Shown here: positions 1-6,957 of the stretch, in pieces
How the letters are laid out: every line of letters begins with the position of its first letter
Position numbering within the stretch: the stretch's first letter is position 1
NCBI GenBank assembly: GCA_900771955.1
Contig: CAAGPW010000054.1
Span: 1-14,759 of the forward strand
Reading direction: 5' to 3'
DNA: 14,759 bases
Source: Lachnospiraceae bacterium
GTDB taxonomy: Bacteria > Bacillota > Clostridia > Lachnospirales > Lachnospiraceae
The notes under the pieces: model-generated
What the model saw: only the letters and a program-made list of their open reading frames with translations
Databases searched by the model: none
Told to the model about the DNA's origin: nothing
Made by a program: the position numbers and the translations under genes

Positions 1-905
1 AAAAACACATCTGCCTTCCCCGCCGGAATCTCAGAAAGTTTTTTCTGCATCATTTTTTCGTTTGCCGCTGCAAGCTTTGCCTTCATGGTCTGATTTGTAT
101 TTTTCAGCTTGTCCACTGCCTCGCAAAGTCCCTCCTGACTGGCGGAAAGCTTCGCGGAAAGTTCGGATATCACCGCTGCTTTTTTTCTAAACTCTTCAAG
201 CGCACGGAATCCACAGAGAATGCTGATACGGACGCCTCCCTTATAACTCTGGACATTCAGTACCTTCAACAGGCCGATCTCTCCGGTCCGTTTCACATGC
301 GGCGCACAGCACGCGCAGACATCATAACCGGGAATCGTTACGATACGGACCTGTCCCTCGATCTCGATCTTACTGCGGTATTCAAGCGTCTTTAATTCCT
401 CTTTTGTCGGAAATGTTACTTCAATCGGAATATTTTTAACAATTGCTTCATTTACTGCGTATTCGATATCAGCCACATCCGCTTCAGAAAGCACGCCATT
501 AAAATCCATCGTGACCGTCTGATCGCTCAAATGGAATCCCACGTTTTCATATCCGAAACGGCTGTGCACCAGACCGGAAAAAATATGCTCACCGGAATGC
601 TGCTGCATATTGTAAAAACGATGCTGCCAGTCAATCTTTCCTTTTACGGTGCTTCCCACTTCGACCGGTGCCGCAAGTGTATGTGTGATCACATCCTTTT
701 TTATCTGGACATCCATGACCGGAATGCCGCCTAAGGTTCCCTGATCCGGGCTCTGCCCGCCTTCTTCCGGGAAAAACAGTGTCTGATCCAGGATGACCGC
801 ATAACACACGTCATCCTTCTTTTTTACTTCTTCACAGGCCAGTACCTTTGCTTCAAATTCTGTCCCATATCCATCCAGATCATACAGTTTTTTTGTCATT
901 TCCAT
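1..905 (-). CDS. AlaX-type alanyl-tRNA editing protein (partial, 3' end beyond window)
   Basis: This gene lies in the minus-strand frame that runs off base 1, so only about 301 N-terminal residues are visible. The protein resembles the editing half of alanyl-tRNA synthetase: stand-alone AlaX proteins hydrolyse Ser- or Gly-mischarged tRNA(Ala) in the cytosol. The zinc-site motifs are present, HSGEH (H103, H107) and C199-x3-H203 within CACCAPH, preceded by the N-terminal PEEGGQ segment at about residue 46. After residue 235 comes a charged, coiled-coil-like helix (ALEEFRKKAAVISELSAKL), as in long AlaX forms that continue into a DHHA1 domain, which would lie off the window. I chose the ATG at 905 because GAGG sits 6 nt upstream; the ATG at 899 would have a 12-nt spacing. 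It starts 12 bp after the niaR stop and so looks like the last visible gene of the nad operon. Confidence 0.85.
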   Translation of the reverse strand, partial: MEMTKKLYDLDGYGTEFEAKVLACEEVKKKDDVCYAVILDQTLFFPEEGGQSPDQGTLGGIPVMDVQIKKDVITHTLAAPVEVGSTVKGKIDWQHRFYNMQQHSGEHIFSGLVHSRFGYENVGFHLSDQTVTMDFNGVLSEADVADIEYAVNEAIVKNIPIEVTFPTKEELKTLEYRSKIEIEGQVRIVTIPGYDVCACCAPHVKRTGEIGLLKVLNVQSYKGGVRISILCGFRALEEFRKKAAVISELSAKLSASQEGLCEAVDKLKNTNQTMKAKLAAANEKMMQKKLSEIPAGKADVF

Positions 906-917
906 ATATTCCCTCTT

Positions 918-1469
918 TTACTCTGTTTTTTCACTCCAGAAATCCACTGGTTCATAATCCTGCAGCTTTGCCAGAAAACCGAGCTCCTGAAGCTTTTCCT
1001 GGATCATATCCAGGATCTCCTCGCTGTCCGCTGCGATCGTATGATAATGATAACCCGATGTTACATTTTTTAAAAGACTTGACTTTCCGGTACTTAAATC
1101 GTTCAGGTATTCCCGGATGTCCATGCGTGATCGGATGTCCATGTCTGCCTTGACTACGCCGTAAACCTTATGGTATACAAATACATTCCGCACTTTTCCG
1201 CCCATGTCCACGATCGTGTTGAGCTCCTTTTCCACATCCTCGTCCGAATGGATCACCTTAAGTACACGGACAGCCTCCTTTTTTTTCTCCACAAGATAAC
1301 CGCGGTTCGTAGAATAAATGGAATAACCGTTTGCACGCAGCAATGCCATGTCCTGAACGATGACCTGTCTGCTGACCTGCATTTTTTTTGAAAGCATCAG
1401 ACCAGAAACCGGCTTTTCGCTCTTTTCCAGAATCCGGATAATTTCTTTTCTTCTGTCTTCTCCACTCAT
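918..1469 (-). CDS. niaR: NiaR-type niacin-responsive transcriptional repressor
   Basis: This 183-aa protein matches NiaR (YrxA), the repressor that uses nicotinic acid as co-repressor to shut down NAD synthesis and niacin uptake genes. The N-terminus (about 7-60) is a winged HTH of the HTH_11 type, with the recognition region around QVSRQVIVQDMALLRANGY. The rest is a 3H domain, named for conserved histidines that bind metal and ligand. Candidates are H74 (VIHSDED), H100 (VYHKVYG) and H141/H143 (GYHYHTI). The start ATG has AAGGAG 8 nt upstream. It follows nadC by 42 bp in the same orientation, so the operon encodes its own regulator. The likely operator is the inverted repeat over the nadB promoter at 3839-3885. 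Confidence 0.9.
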   Translation of the reverse strand: MSGEDRRKEIIRILEKSEKPVSGLMLSKKMQVSRQVIVQDMALLRANGYSIYSTNRGYLVEKKKEAVRVLKVIHSDEDVEKELNTIVDMGGKVRNVFVYHKVYGVVKADMDIRSRMDIREYLNDLSTGKSSLLKNVTSGYHYHTIAADSEEILDMIQEKLQELGFLAKLQDYEPVDFWSEKTE

Positions 1470-1511
1470 GCCTGAAACTCCTTTTCTACTTTAGCCTGCT
1501 TACTTTTATAT

Positions 1512-2366
1512 TTATACCGCATGCAGGTTCTTCAGCGAAATATCGAGGATCGGCGCAGAATGCGTGAGCGCACCGCTTGAGACGTAATCTACGCCAAGAT
1601 CGGTAAGACGTGCAATATTTTCCCTTGTCACGTTTCCGGAGACCTCGACCTCTGCCTTTCCGGCAATAAGCTTCATCGCTGCTTCCATATCCTCATGGTT
1701 CATATTGTCTAACATGATAATGTCCGCGCCTGCCTCGACTGCCTCTTTTACCATGTCAAGATTTTCTACCTCTACCTCGATCTTGCGGACAAACGGTGCA
1801 TATTCCTTTGCCATTTCGATCGCCTTTTTTACTCCGCCTGCGGCTCCGATGTGATTGTCCTTTAACATCACGCCGTCCGAAAGATTGTATCTGTGATTGT
1901 TTCCACCGCCGATGCGAACCGCATATTTTTCAAAAATACGGTTATTCGGAGTCGTTTTTCTGGTGTCAAGCAGCCTGGTCTTTGTACCCTTTAACAAAGC
2001 AGCCACCGAATGCGTATAAGTGGCAATTCCACTCATACGCTGCAGATAATTGAGCGCTGTGCGCTCACCGCATAAGAGTGTGCGGATATCTCCATATACT
2101 TTTGCCATGAGTTCGCCTTTTTTTACCTCATCGCCGTCTTTTACAAAAAACTCTACCCTTGTTTTTTCATCCAGCAGCGTAAACGTGCGCTCGAACACCT
2201 GCAGACCACAGATGATCCCGTCCTCTTTGCAGATCAGATCTACCTCCCCTGCCTGCGGATGTGGCATCACGCTGTTTGTCGATACGTCCTCACTTGTGAT
2301 ATCTTCTTTTAACGCACTTAAAATAAGCGGGTCAACATTTAATTTTAACGTTACCTGGTCGTACAT
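1512..2366 (-). CDS. nadC: Nicotinate-nucleotide diphosphorylase (quinolinate phosphoribosyltransferase)
   Basis: NadC converts quinolinate and PRPP to nicotinate mononucleotide, CO2 and pyrophosphate, the step where de novo NAD synthesis joins the salvage route. At 284 aa it has the normal family length. Visible motifs are ERTALNYLQRMSGIAT (101-116), the substrate-binding DTRKTTPNNR (134-143, with an Asn-Asn where many homologues have a Gly), RIGGGNNHRYNLSDGVMLKDNH (151-172), the barrel motif EVEVEN, DIIMLDN, and the C-terminal EVSGN...GVDYVSSGALTHS. The ATG is preceded by AGAGGAAG at good spacing. It lies 33 bp after nadB and 42 bp before niaR, in one operon. Confidence 0.95.
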   Translation of the reverse strand: MYDQVTLKLNVDPLILSALKEDITSEDVSTNSVMPHPQAGEVDLICKEDGIICGLQVFERTFTLLDEKTRVEFFVKDGDEVKKGELMAKVYGDIRTLLCGERTALNYLQRMSGIATYTHSVAALLKGTKTRLLDTRKTTPNNRIFEKYAVRIGGGNNHRYNLSDGVMLKDNHIGAAGGVKKAIEMAKEYAPFVRKIEVEVENLDMVKEAVEAGADIIMLDNMNHEDMEAAMKLIAGKAEVEVSGNVTRENIARLTDLGVDYVSSGALTHSAPILDISLKNLHAV

Positions 2367-2399
2367 AATCTTCCTCTTTCTCTTTTTATTTTCTCCGGT

Positions 2400-3701
2400 C
2401 TATGCCGACTTTGATGACTGATTTGCCTTATCAATCTCGTTTAATACCTGCTTTTTATAGGATTCCTCCAGCAGCTCCTCATTGGCATAATTATCAAGAT
2501 CTACCGATTCGATCACCGTCTCATCCTTACGCAACAGCGGATAATTTAACTGCATATCCTTCGCCGCACGTTTCGCAAATACCAGACTCTCAAGCAGTGA
2601 ATTGCTTGCAAGACGGTTCTTTCCATGTACGCCGTTGCACGCGGTCTCTCCGACTGCGTAGAGCTGCTCCATTGAAGTACGGCTTCTGTGATTGACTTTT
2701 ATTCCGCCCATAAAATAATGCTGTGCCGGGACGACCGGAATACACTCTTTGGTTACATCATACCCCATTTCCCTGCAATGTTCCACTATATTCGGGAAAT
2801 GTGACTTCAGCTCGTCCTCCGGAATGGTTCTTAGATCTTCCCATACGAATTCGGTCTGATCCTTTTCCATCTGCGCTAAAATTGCCTCGGTCAGAAGATC
2901 CCTCGGCAGCAATTCATTGACAAAACGGTTCATATTCTTGTCATAGAGCTTTGCGCCTTCCCCACGGACAGACTCAGAGATCAGGAAACTGCGGTCTTCC
3001 GGTTTCTCAGAGTACAATGTCGTCGGATGGATCTGTATGTAATTGATATCCTTTAAATCAATGTGATGACGGATGGAAACAGCCAGCGCATCTCCGGTCA
3101 GATGCCGGAAATTCGTGGAATGACGGTAAAGTCCGCCAACACCGCCTGTGGCAAATACTGTGTAATCTGCCGCAACCTTTTCCAGTGTTCCATCCGCATG
3201 GCGGATCACTGCGCCGTAGCAGACATTTTCACGGCAGATGATATCAACCATCGTTGTATGCTCAAGGAGCGTAACATTCGGCAGCTTCTGCACTGCTGCC
3301 AGGAGCTTGCTCGTAATTTCCTTTCCGGTAATATCCTCATGAAACAGAATACGCTTGGTGGAATGTGCCCCCTCTCTGGTAAATGCCAGTTCTCCGTTCT
3401 CATCGCGTTTGAAATCCACACCATAGGACAGAAGATCTTTTACCACATCCTGAGAGGAACGGATCATAATGTCCACGGATTTTTTATCGTTCTCATAATG
3501 TCCGGCTTTCATGGTATCCTCAAAATAACTGTCATAATCACCGTAATTCTTTAACATGCACATGCCGCCCTGCGCAAGGAAAGAATCACTGCTCTCTAAA
3601 TCTGCCTTGGTAATGATCGTGATCTTTTTGTCAGATGGAAGCTGCAATGCACAGTAGAGGCCGGAACATCCGCTTCCGATAATTAAAATATCTGTTTTCA
3701 T
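2400..3701 (-). CDS. nadB: L-aspartate oxidase, short form
   Basis: NadB is an FAD enzyme that oxidises L-aspartate to iminoaspartate, the first step of quinolinate synthesis; in anaerobes fumarate is the likely acceptor. The dinucleotide-binding GSGCSG lies at residues 9-14. Further family motifs follow: SFLAQGGM, EGAHSTKRILFHEDITGKEI, the IQIHPT segment, SESVRGEGAKL, the PRD loop, and near the C-terminus YAVGETACNGVHGKNRLASNSLLE. At 433 aa it lacks the long C-terminal helical extension of the ~540-aa proteobacterial enzyme, which is usual in Clostridia. I chose the ATG at 3701 because homologues start just before the Rossmann strand. The frame also opens with a TTG at 3734, but that has no Shine-Dalgarno. 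The chosen ATG has AAAAAGG directly adjacent, an unusually short spacing, so initiation may be weak or controlled by the leader. No nadA is visible in the operon. Confidence 0.93.
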   Translation of the reverse strand: MKTDILIIGSGCSGLYCALQLPSDKKITIITKADLESSDSFLAQGGMCMLKNYGDYDSYFEDTMKAGHYENDKKSVDIMIRSSQDVVKDLLSYGVDFKRDENGELAFTREGAHSTKRILFHEDITGKEITSKLLAAVQKLPNVTLLEHTTMVDIICRENVCYGAVIRHADGTLEKVAADYTVFATGGVGGLYRHSTNFRHLTGDALAVSIRHHIDLKDINYIQIHPTTLYSEKPEDRSFLISESVRGEGAKLYDKNMNRFVNELLPRDLLTEAILAQMEKDQTEFVWEDLRTIPEDELKSHFPNIVEHCREMGYDVTKECIPVVPAQHYFMGGIKVNHRSRTSMEQLYAVGETACNGVHGKNRLASNSLLESLVFAKRAAKDMQLNYPLLRKDETVIESVDLDNYANEELLEESYKKQVLNEIDKANQSSKSA

Positions 3702-3712
3702 CCTTTTTCTTT

Positions 3713-3773
3713 TGTCAGTGTAAACAAATGCCAAAGGGATCTATCGCGCGCATTTTCATCCCGCACACTGACA
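3713..3773 (-). promoter_or_regulatory. Candidate structured nadB leader: 9-bp stem around a possible 14-codon uORF
   Basis: In the nadB leader RNA (minus strand), TGTCAGTGT (complement of 3765-3773) is perfectly complementary to ACACTGACA (complement of 3713-3721). This gives a 9-bp stem whose 3' arm ends about 10 nt upstream of the nadB ATG. Inside the 43-nt loop, GGGAT and ATCCC can form a 5-bp inner stem. The loop also holds a short reading frame, MKMRAIDPFGICLH followed by TGA, whose stop falls in the 3' arm. A cis-acting role is inference; the sequence does not match NAD+ riboswitch classes known to me. A chance repeat or a DNA operator are alternatives. Confidence 0.35.
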
Positions 3774-3816
3774 CACACCTCGTTTTCTTTCTTTTTCGTA
3801 CGCTGCGATTTCGTGT

Positions 3817-3845
3817 ATTATAGCACGATTTTTTCTTACTGACAA
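3817..3845 (-). promoter_or_regulatory. Sigma-A-type promoter of nadB-nadC-niaR
   Basis: On the minus strand a -35 box TTGTCA (3840-3845, one mismatch to TTGACA) is followed after exactly 17 nt by a perfect -10 TATAAT (3817-3822). Transcription should begin near 3810, leaving a leader of about 110 nt before nadB. The -35 box lies inside the downstream arm of the inverted repeat at 3839-3885, so a bound repressor would block polymerase. Confidence 0.8.
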
Positions 3846-3885
3846 GACACCTGTTATACAATTATGTTTACAGTTGTCCTGTCAG
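3839..3885. promoter_or_regulatory. Probable NiaR operator: 16-bp interrupted inverted repeat
   Basis: The left arm CTGACAAGACACCTGT (3839-3854) and right arm ACAGTTGTCCTGTCAG (3870-3885) are inverted copies matching at 14 of 16 positions, separated by a 15-nt AT-rich spacer. The left arm covers the nadB -35 box. Position, symmetry and the presence of niaR in the downstream operon make NiaR the natural ligand, but assignment to this protein is inference; I cannot align the site to known NiaR sites here. Confidence 0.65.
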
Positions 3886-3895
3886 ATGTAAACCC

Positions 3896-3910
3896 TGTAT
3901 ACTGTATACA
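3896..3910. promoter_or_regulatory. Perfect 15-bp palindrome upstream of the nadB promoter
   Basis: TGTATAC-T-GTATACA is a perfect palindrome about 50 bp upstream of the nadB -35. Between it and the large operator lies another inverted pair, GTTTACA (3866-3872) and TGTAAAC (3887-3893), overlapping the operator's right arm. These could be extra repressor sites or an activator site. No ligand can be named from the sequence. Confidence 0.4.
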
Positions 3911-3972
3911 TTATCCGTCAACACACTGCCTGCGTTAAAACGCCGCAGTCGGGCGCTGACCATACCCGTTTT

Positions 3973-4848
3973 TTAGTAGCGTAATTTTATATTGGAAAGC
4001 TTTACCGGCACTTCGTAACCGTAATAACTCATATAGCGCTGCATGCCTTTCTGTGCCAGATCAATGTGATTTTTCGGTGCTACCATAACGCTTTTGATCG
4101 GCAGTTTTTCATCTGCGCCATCCCCGTCCACGGATATTTTTAAATATGGAAGCAGGAATCCGTCTTTTTCCCTGAAAAACACTTCTTTTTTCTTTTCGCT
4201 CTTGAATACAAACCGATACTCATGCTCTTCTTTAAATTCTTCCTGCTTAAAGAACATGGCGTAGATGCTTACCGCCTTGCGGAAAGCCGCACAGAATTTT
4301 TCAAAAAGGACAGGCGTCTTTTGCCCCTCCCGCATAATATCCTCGAAGGAGCAGGAAAGCTCACCCGGAATGACATGGATCAGAAGCTCCCGTAAGATCT
4401 GCTTCTGTTCCGTGAAATCATAGATGACATAGCCATCATAGACCAGCATATTCTCTCTGGAAATGCTGTTTAAGATGCTTTTGCTGGACAGCCCGATATT
4501 ATATCCGGTGGTATCTCCGAACTCTGCCCATAGTGTAATGCTGTCTGCGCAGGTAGAAAACGAAAGCACATAATACTCCTTGCTCTTGCGGTAATGATCA
4601 CTCTCCTCATTCACTGCAAATGCCCGTTTTAATTCCTCCCGCCAGTTCAGATTGCTGATCTCATCCAGAATACTTTTGATCACAGTCCAGATGTAATCAA
4701 ATTCATTGCTGTCATTTAAGAAGCTGCTGTCCGTGGCAAAAAAAGTCTTCTGACTGATGATTCCCTGCACCCCGGAGCATTTTGTGTAGTGATAAAGCTC
4801 CTGGTCTTCCCGGATTTTCCTGAGATGAATCAGTTTCTTTGCCTTCAT
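3973..4848 (-). CDS. DUF2971 family protein
   Basis: This is a 291-aa soluble protein with the layout of DUF2971: LYHYT (18-22), then GVQGIISQKTFFATDSSFLNDSNEF (26-50), a central SFSTCADSITLWAEFGDTTGYNIGLS block (96-121), and a late EEHEYRFVF (207-215). No biochemical role is established for the family as far as I know. The N-terminal His-Tyr-Thr followed by an 'xxGI(I/L)' helix and the late conserved Glu resemble ADP-ribosyltransferase folds such as the DarT/DUF4433 group; this is my inference only. The ATG has GGAGG about 4 nt upstream. It begins 9 bp after the stop of the HD-domain gene, so the two are probably translated from one mRNA. No membrane segment or signal peptide is seen. Confidence 0.75.
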   Translation of the reverse strand: MKAKKLIHLRKIREDQELYHYTKCSGVQGIISQKTFFATDSSFLNDSNEFDYIWTVIKSILDEISNLNWREELKRAFAVNEESDHYRKSKEYYVLSFSTCADSITLWAEFGDTTGYNIGLSSKSILNSISRENMLVYDGYVIYDFTEQKQILRELLIHVIPGELSCSFEDIMREGQKTPVLFEKFCAAFRKAVSIYAMFFKQEEFKEEHEYRFVFKSEKKKEVFFREKDGFLLPYLKISVDGDGADEKLPIKSVMVAPKNHIDLAQKGMQRYMSYYGYEVPVKLSNIKLRY

Positions 4849-4857
4849 ATATCCTCC

Positions 4858-5523
4858 CTAGCAGATCTTGTTTCCGTTTGCCGTCATCTTAAACCGCATA
4901 CCGAGCACTTCCGCCGCACGTTTACACATCAGCATGCGTTGCAAAAAGATCTCGAAATAGTCCATCATCGAGCAGATGCTCTCATCCAGGCGTATTTCAA
5001 ATAAAATTGTCTTTTTCTCGATCTGGATCTCCAGATTTGAAGAAATAACCGCATAATTGACCCGGTCATGCTTGTCAAAGGCCTCTTTTGCCTTATTGCG
5101 CACCCGGTTTCGTCGAACGTCTGTCTTGTCCGCCAAAATGAGCGCCGCAGAGATCGGGTTGACCGCGCATCCGGTCGCCTCATCATGCGAGCCGATCGCA
5201 TTCATGACCAGCGCGATCTCTGTAAAACTCATGCCGCACTCCTTTAAAATGTCCTTCGCAAGAATTGCGCCGAGATGTGCATGATCCGTGCGGTTGATGC
5301 AGTTTCCCAGATCATGCAGATACCCGGCGATCTTTGCAAGCTCTATATCACGTTTTCCATAGTTTAATTTCTGTAAGATCTTTCCCGCCTTTGTTGCCAC
5401 GATGAGCGCATGCTCCGTGGAATGATCGGTAAAGCCCAGCGCTCCGAGCATTTCATTTCCCTGACGGATATATTCGTTAACCTCTTCCAGATTTTTGATT
5501 TCCTTGTATGTTACCTGACCCAT
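4858..5523 (-). CDS. HD-domain metal-dependent phosphohydrolase
   Basis: From the preferred start this is a 221-aa cytosolic protein with an HD superfamily core: H34/H38 in DHSTEH, the H70-D71 pair in GYLHDLGN, H113-D114 in GSHDE, and D132/D135 in LADKTDVR. These are the usual metal ligands of nucleotide or phosphoester hydrolases; the substrate cannot be told from sequence. The C-terminal third (about 150-221) has no motif I recognise. The frame is open to 5664, but I chose the ATG at 5523 because GAAGGG sits 7 nt upstream. The ATG at 5529 would be only 1 nt from that site, and the upstream part is rich in non-conserved residues. It is followed after 9 bp by the DUF2971 gene, suggesting a functional pair. 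Confidence 0.75.
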   Translation of the reverse strand: MGQVTYKEIKNLEEVNEYIRQGNEMLGALGFTDHSTEHALIVATKAGKILQKLNYGKRDIELAKIAGYLHDLGNCINRTDHAHLGAILAKDILKECGMSFTEIALVMNAIGSHDEATGCAVNPISAALILADKTDVRRNRVRNKAKEAFDKHDRVNYAVISSNLEIQIEKKTILFEIRLDESICSMMDYFEIFLQRMLMCKRAAEVLGMRFKMTANGNKIC

Positions 5524-5546
5524 ATACATTCCCTTCTTTTCTTTCT

Positions 5547-5561
5547 GATATCTTCGATATC
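5547..5561. repeat. GATATC-TTC-GATATC short palindromic repeat in the HD-gene leader
   Basis: Two GATATC hexamers, each self-palindromic, flank a TTC 24 bp upstream of the HD-gene start. In the 116-bp gap 5524-5639 this is the only symmetric element I see. A weak promoter-like pair (TTTACA, 18 nt, GATAGT on the minus strand) lies further upstream. Operator function is possible but unsupported. Confidence 0.25.
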
Positions 5562-5639
5562 TTAACTGTATCAGTAAATCAGGTAAGGAACTATCCTGTT
5601 TCTGAAAAATTGATGTAAAGATTATGTAAAATGGTTCGA

Positions 5640-6608
5640 TCAGATCAGTTGAAACTGCGTCCATTTCTGCGATTTGTATCTCCAGATAAAAATTGCGCCA
5701 CGGAATACAAGATCAACGCTCATACCGATCGCGACACCGATCACACCCCAGCCAAGCCACAGACCAAAAAGTGCCGAAAACAGCAGGCGTGCCGCGATAG
5801 TCAGCGTGACGGAAACGATCATCGTAAACTTCACATCTCCGGCTGCACGAAGACCATTTCCCAGAGATCCTGCAAACGGATATGCAAGTCCGTTAAAAAT
5901 ATTATTAATGAGTACCAGCCAGATGACCAACGATTTTGCTTCCGCGGAAATCGCTGAATATCGAACGATCAGCGGCGTGATCACAAATACAAAAGCATTC
6001 CACAGCACAGATAATACCAGCGTGATCCGGTTCAGCTTTTTAAAATAGTGATTGGCAGCATCCAGATGCAGTACAAATACACCAATACAATTTCCGATCA
6101 CATTGATCACATTTGTGATTGTAGAAATATACATCGTCACCTCTGTTTTCCCTATACTTCTGCACAGAGCTGCTCCCGCATCATAAACAGCCAGTGCAGG
6201 AAGTGAAAGTGTCGTTATTACCAGATATATCTCACAGGCATTCATTACATCCGGTTCAATTTTCCCAAACAGCAATTTCAACAACGGCTGACGAAATATA
6301 AGAATCAGTGCCGACATAAAAACGGAAATGAGTACAGAAACAAGTAAAAGCTGACTGGCTGCTTCAGAAGCGGCTTTTTTATTCTGATTGCCAATATACT
6401 GACTGATGATAACCGCGCCTCCGGATGACAGTGCGGTAAATAAAAAGATCAGTACCGTATTAAAGGATGTTACCAGTGAGACCCCGGATACATCTGCCTC
6501 ACTGGAAAAACTGACCACAAAAGTATCTGCAATTCCAACAAACATCAAAAGAAACTGCTCCACAAAAAGTGGAAATATCAAATTTTTCAAATCTTTATCC
6601 GAAAACAT
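5640..6608 (-). CDS. MATE family efflux transporter with an apparent internal deletion
   Basis: This is a 322-aa, highly hydrophobic polytopic membrane protein of the MATE (multidrug and toxic compound extrusion) family, which exports cationic compounds using Na+ or H+ gradients. Both ends look complete: the N-terminus IFPLFVEQFLLMFVGIADT is typical, and the C-terminus GMSVDLVFRGAIFIWRYKS matches the usual final helix. Family members are normally about 440-460 aa. At residues 181-185 (bases about 6054-6068) the sequence jumps from the helix NVINVIGNCIGVFVLHL to DAANHYFKKLNRITLVL. In full-length relatives these segments are separated by about 120 residues, roughly three helices. The deletion is in frame, so a shortened protein could be made, but transport is doubtful. 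The ATG has GAGGT about 7 nt upstream, inside the end of the preceding tetR remnant, whose TGA ends 1 nt before it. Confidence 0.8.
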   Translation of the reverse strand: MFSDKDLKNLIFPLFVEQFLLMFVGIADTFVVSFSSEADVSGVSLVTSFNTVLIFLFTALSSGGAVIISQYIGNQNKKAASEAASQLLLVSVLISVFMSALILIFRQPLLKLLFGKIEPDVMNACEIYLVITTLSLPALAVYDAGAALCRSIGKTEVTMYISTITNVINVIGNCIGVFVLHLDAANHYFKKLNRITLVLSVLWNAFVFVITPLIVRYSAISAEAKSLVIWLVLINNIFNGLAYPFAGSLGNGLRAAGDVKFTMIVSVTLTIAARLLFSALFGLWLGWGVIGVAIGMSVDLVFRGAIFIWRYKSQKWTQFQLI

Positions 6609-6609
6609 A

Positions 6610-6957
6610 TCACACCTCGTATTTCCTGGTAAATGCTTTTATACTTTCCTTTACCATACGGCCTGCTTTTTCTAAATCCCAGTCACAGAAATCCGTGGCG
6701 ATCATTGCCGCTATGCCATGTGTATGCATCCATAAGTGATCGTGCAGGCAATCCGCCTCTTCGTAGCTGATCTTATAATTTTCCATCAGTTCTTTTATAG
6801 ATCGGTCTATGATCGGTAACAGCATACGTTTCATTTCATAGAATGCATTGGAACGCATAAATAAGAAGCAGAACAGTTTGGGCTCATAAGCTACCAGTTC
6901 TTCCGCAACCCTTTCGGATAATGATTCTTCATGATACCGCCGGCGAGCTTGCCCCAT
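6610..6957 (-). pseudogene. TetR-family regulator, C-terminal fragment lacking its HTH
   Basis: The frame encodes LVAYEPKLFCFLFMRSNAF followed by helices and LHDHLWMHTHGIAAMIATDF, typical of the ligand-binding/dimerisation half of TetR regulators beside MATE genes. The N-terminal HTH (about 80 residues) is absent. Upstream, the frame simply runs into the 3' end of rsmF, overlapping it by 67 bp, and recognisable homology begins only around base 6,905. The in-frame ATG at 6957 has no Shine-Dalgarno and lies inside rsmF, so I treat the fragment as a pseudogene. It abuts the MATE gene with 1 nt between them, the normal arrangement for a regulator and its target transporter. A TetR N-terminal fragment with the same orientation occurs at 12703-12814 and might be its missing half. 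Confidence 0.7.

Noticed and set aside
848..1153. Plus-strand frames across niaR, nadC, nadB, thiH, rsmF and others
   Set aside because: They are shadows of strongly supported minus-strand genes, with proline/serine/histidine-rich compositions typical of antisense reading.
3912..3937. Terminator after the DUF2971 gene (GCGTT-AA-AACGC stem)
   Set aside because: The stem is imperfect beyond 5 bp and no T-run follows on the minus strand.
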